From: Pegea sp. RAD2-039
Taxonomy: Eukaryota; Chordata; Thaliacea; Salpida; Salpidae
DNA length: 64,000 nucleotides
Direction: 5' to 3'
Assembly (NCBI GenBank): GCA_034620365.1
Contig: JAQGEQ010000110.1
Coordinates: 496,001 to 560,000, forward strand
The position numbers and the translations under genes were made by a program. Within the stretch, counting starts at the first letter, position 1, and each line of letters begins with the position of its first letter. This document shows positions 63,209-64,000 of the stretch, piece after piece. Below the pieces are notes generated by a model. It worked only from the letters and a program-made list of their open reading frames with translations, had not been told where the DNA came from and made no database searches.

Positions 63209-63787
63209 GTTTCTTCTTCACTCCACAATTTTAACGATTGTTTTAAATTGAATTATTTTAACAGTCGATTAGAGCTTAAAAGTTAATGTCTGAAAACTCT
63301 GCAAGATTTGTTAAATGTTAATATCGTGTAAAACACAAACGTTAGATTGACCACACCCTCGAATTAAACTATTTCGATGGAAATACCAAGAAGCGTCAGA
63401 AATAAAAAGATTTATTCGAGATGCAATCTGTTGTGTGAGCTCACGACAGCTATTCAAGAAGGGATCTTAAATGCCGCTGGCAAATGGTGAAGCTATCGTA
63501 CAAATGTTTAGTCTAATGCTCAGATTACGGTGTTGCTCATCTCTAATCATTTCAAAACTTGCAGTGAATAAGGTCAAATCAAGTAGATCAGGATTAGTAA
63601 AATATAATTGATGATATAATAACTTTGTACTTGAAGATAGAACTAACCAAATAACATGTGAATGAAAACTTGAATTACTAATAAAACAATTTTGAAGACA
63701 CAATATATAAAAAACTAGTTCTTGAAAAAAAAATTATAATTATATAAAACCAAACGTAATTAAAAAAAAAACCTTTAATAAATGATT
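63209..63787. promoter_or_regulatory. Divergent intergenic region
   Basis: The 580 bases between the minus-strand DLK-like gene and the plus-strand gene starting at 63788. If both starts are right, the two genes are head to head and the promoters of both must lie here. No specific element can be named. Confidence 0.35.
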
Positions 63788-64000
63788 ATGAGCAAAAACA
63801 TGCTTGTGATAAAAGCTCAGCTGATTTCTAACCTAAATGAAGCTGGCCTCGACAGCAAACTAAAACTGGCACCAAGTAATGCTTTTTAAGTCTAACATTT
63901 TCTTCAAGATACTTGGGCAGCTGATAAAAAAATCAATACTCGAGAGACAGTTCCAGATATCTGGCTCACCTATGGGACTCCAGCAACTGCAAATGACTTT
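63788..64000 (+). CDS. 5' end of an unrecognised gene, cut by window edge
   Basis: The ATG at 63788 opens a frame that runs to 63875 (MSKNMLVIKAQLISNLNEAG, then LDSKLKLAP). A donor GTAATG and an acceptor CTTCAAG at 63908 would remove only 33 bases and keep the frame into NTWAADKKINTRETVPDIWL, TYGTPATAND, which is open to the window end. The composition is protein-like: a basic amphipathic start and then a polar stretch. I do not recognise the family. The 33-base intron is shorter than any other in the window, so the splice is uncertain. Confidence 0.45.

Overview
The window is nuclear DNA of an invertebrate animal. It is strongly AT-rich, its genes are split by GT..AG introns of about 30 bases to about 0.8 kb, and its proteins are typical of animals: an SLC22 transporter, a Golgi GT10 fucosyltransferase, an EGF-repeat membrane protein of the DLK type, a secreted von Willebrand A protein, an AIFM2/FSP1-like oxidoreductase, BAG1 and a small heat-shock protein. 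Non-LTR retrotransposon remnants and a tRNA-derived SINE fit the same picture. I cannot name the species. A spiralian such as a flatworm is possible, but that is only an impression. Gene models below were built by hand from splice sites and reading phase. Those called intact keep one frame from start to stop.

Layout. 1-2.87 kb: a direct copy of the region upstream of ESF1, plus one orphan exon. 2.88-6.04 kb (+): ESF1, 12 exons, rRNA processing. 6.1-8.9 kb: nothing identified. 8.94-9.75 kb (+): a short secreted peptide precursor. 10.9-11.6 kb: a decayed LINE 3' end. 12.6-13.8 kb (+): LRR1, a CUL2 ubiquitin ligase receptor, in one exon. 15.0-16.2 kb: an inverted, broken copy of the peptide gene interrupted by a LINE fragment.

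15.7-36.4 kb is a duplicated SLC22 transporter locus. It holds an intact gene on minus (16.76-20.62 kb, 548 aa), a large inverted repeat centred near 22.3 kb, a rearranged partial copy on plus (24.5-25.8 kb), a promoter fragment on minus (27.5-28.4 kb), and a second full-length minus copy (30.7-34.6 kb) with a frameshift.

37.5-41.3 kb (+): AIFM2/FSP1-like CoQ oxidoreductase. 42.3-45.2 kb (+): secreted VWA protein with a 200-base ATTT microsatellite and SINE tail in one intron. 46.0-46.14 kb: a SINE with tRNA promoter boxes. 46.5-48.2 kb (-): alpha-1,3-fucosyltransferase. 48.8-50.2 kb (-): divergent WIPI/PROPPIN beta-propeller. 51.6-52.2 kb (-): BAG1. 54.4-55.8 kb (-): small heat-shock protein with a very long N-terminal extension. 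60.9-63.2 kb (-): DLK-like six-EGF membrane protein without a DSL domain. 63.8-64.0 kb (+): start of an unrecognised gene cut by the window edge.

The genes do not form one pathway. BAG1 and the small HSP are both chaperone-system proteins and lie next to each other, but nothing shows co-regulation. I did not find a convincing new multi-gene system. The items most worth checking are the DSL-less DLK-like ligand, the degenerate WIPI protein, the rearranged SLC22 cluster and the SINE family.
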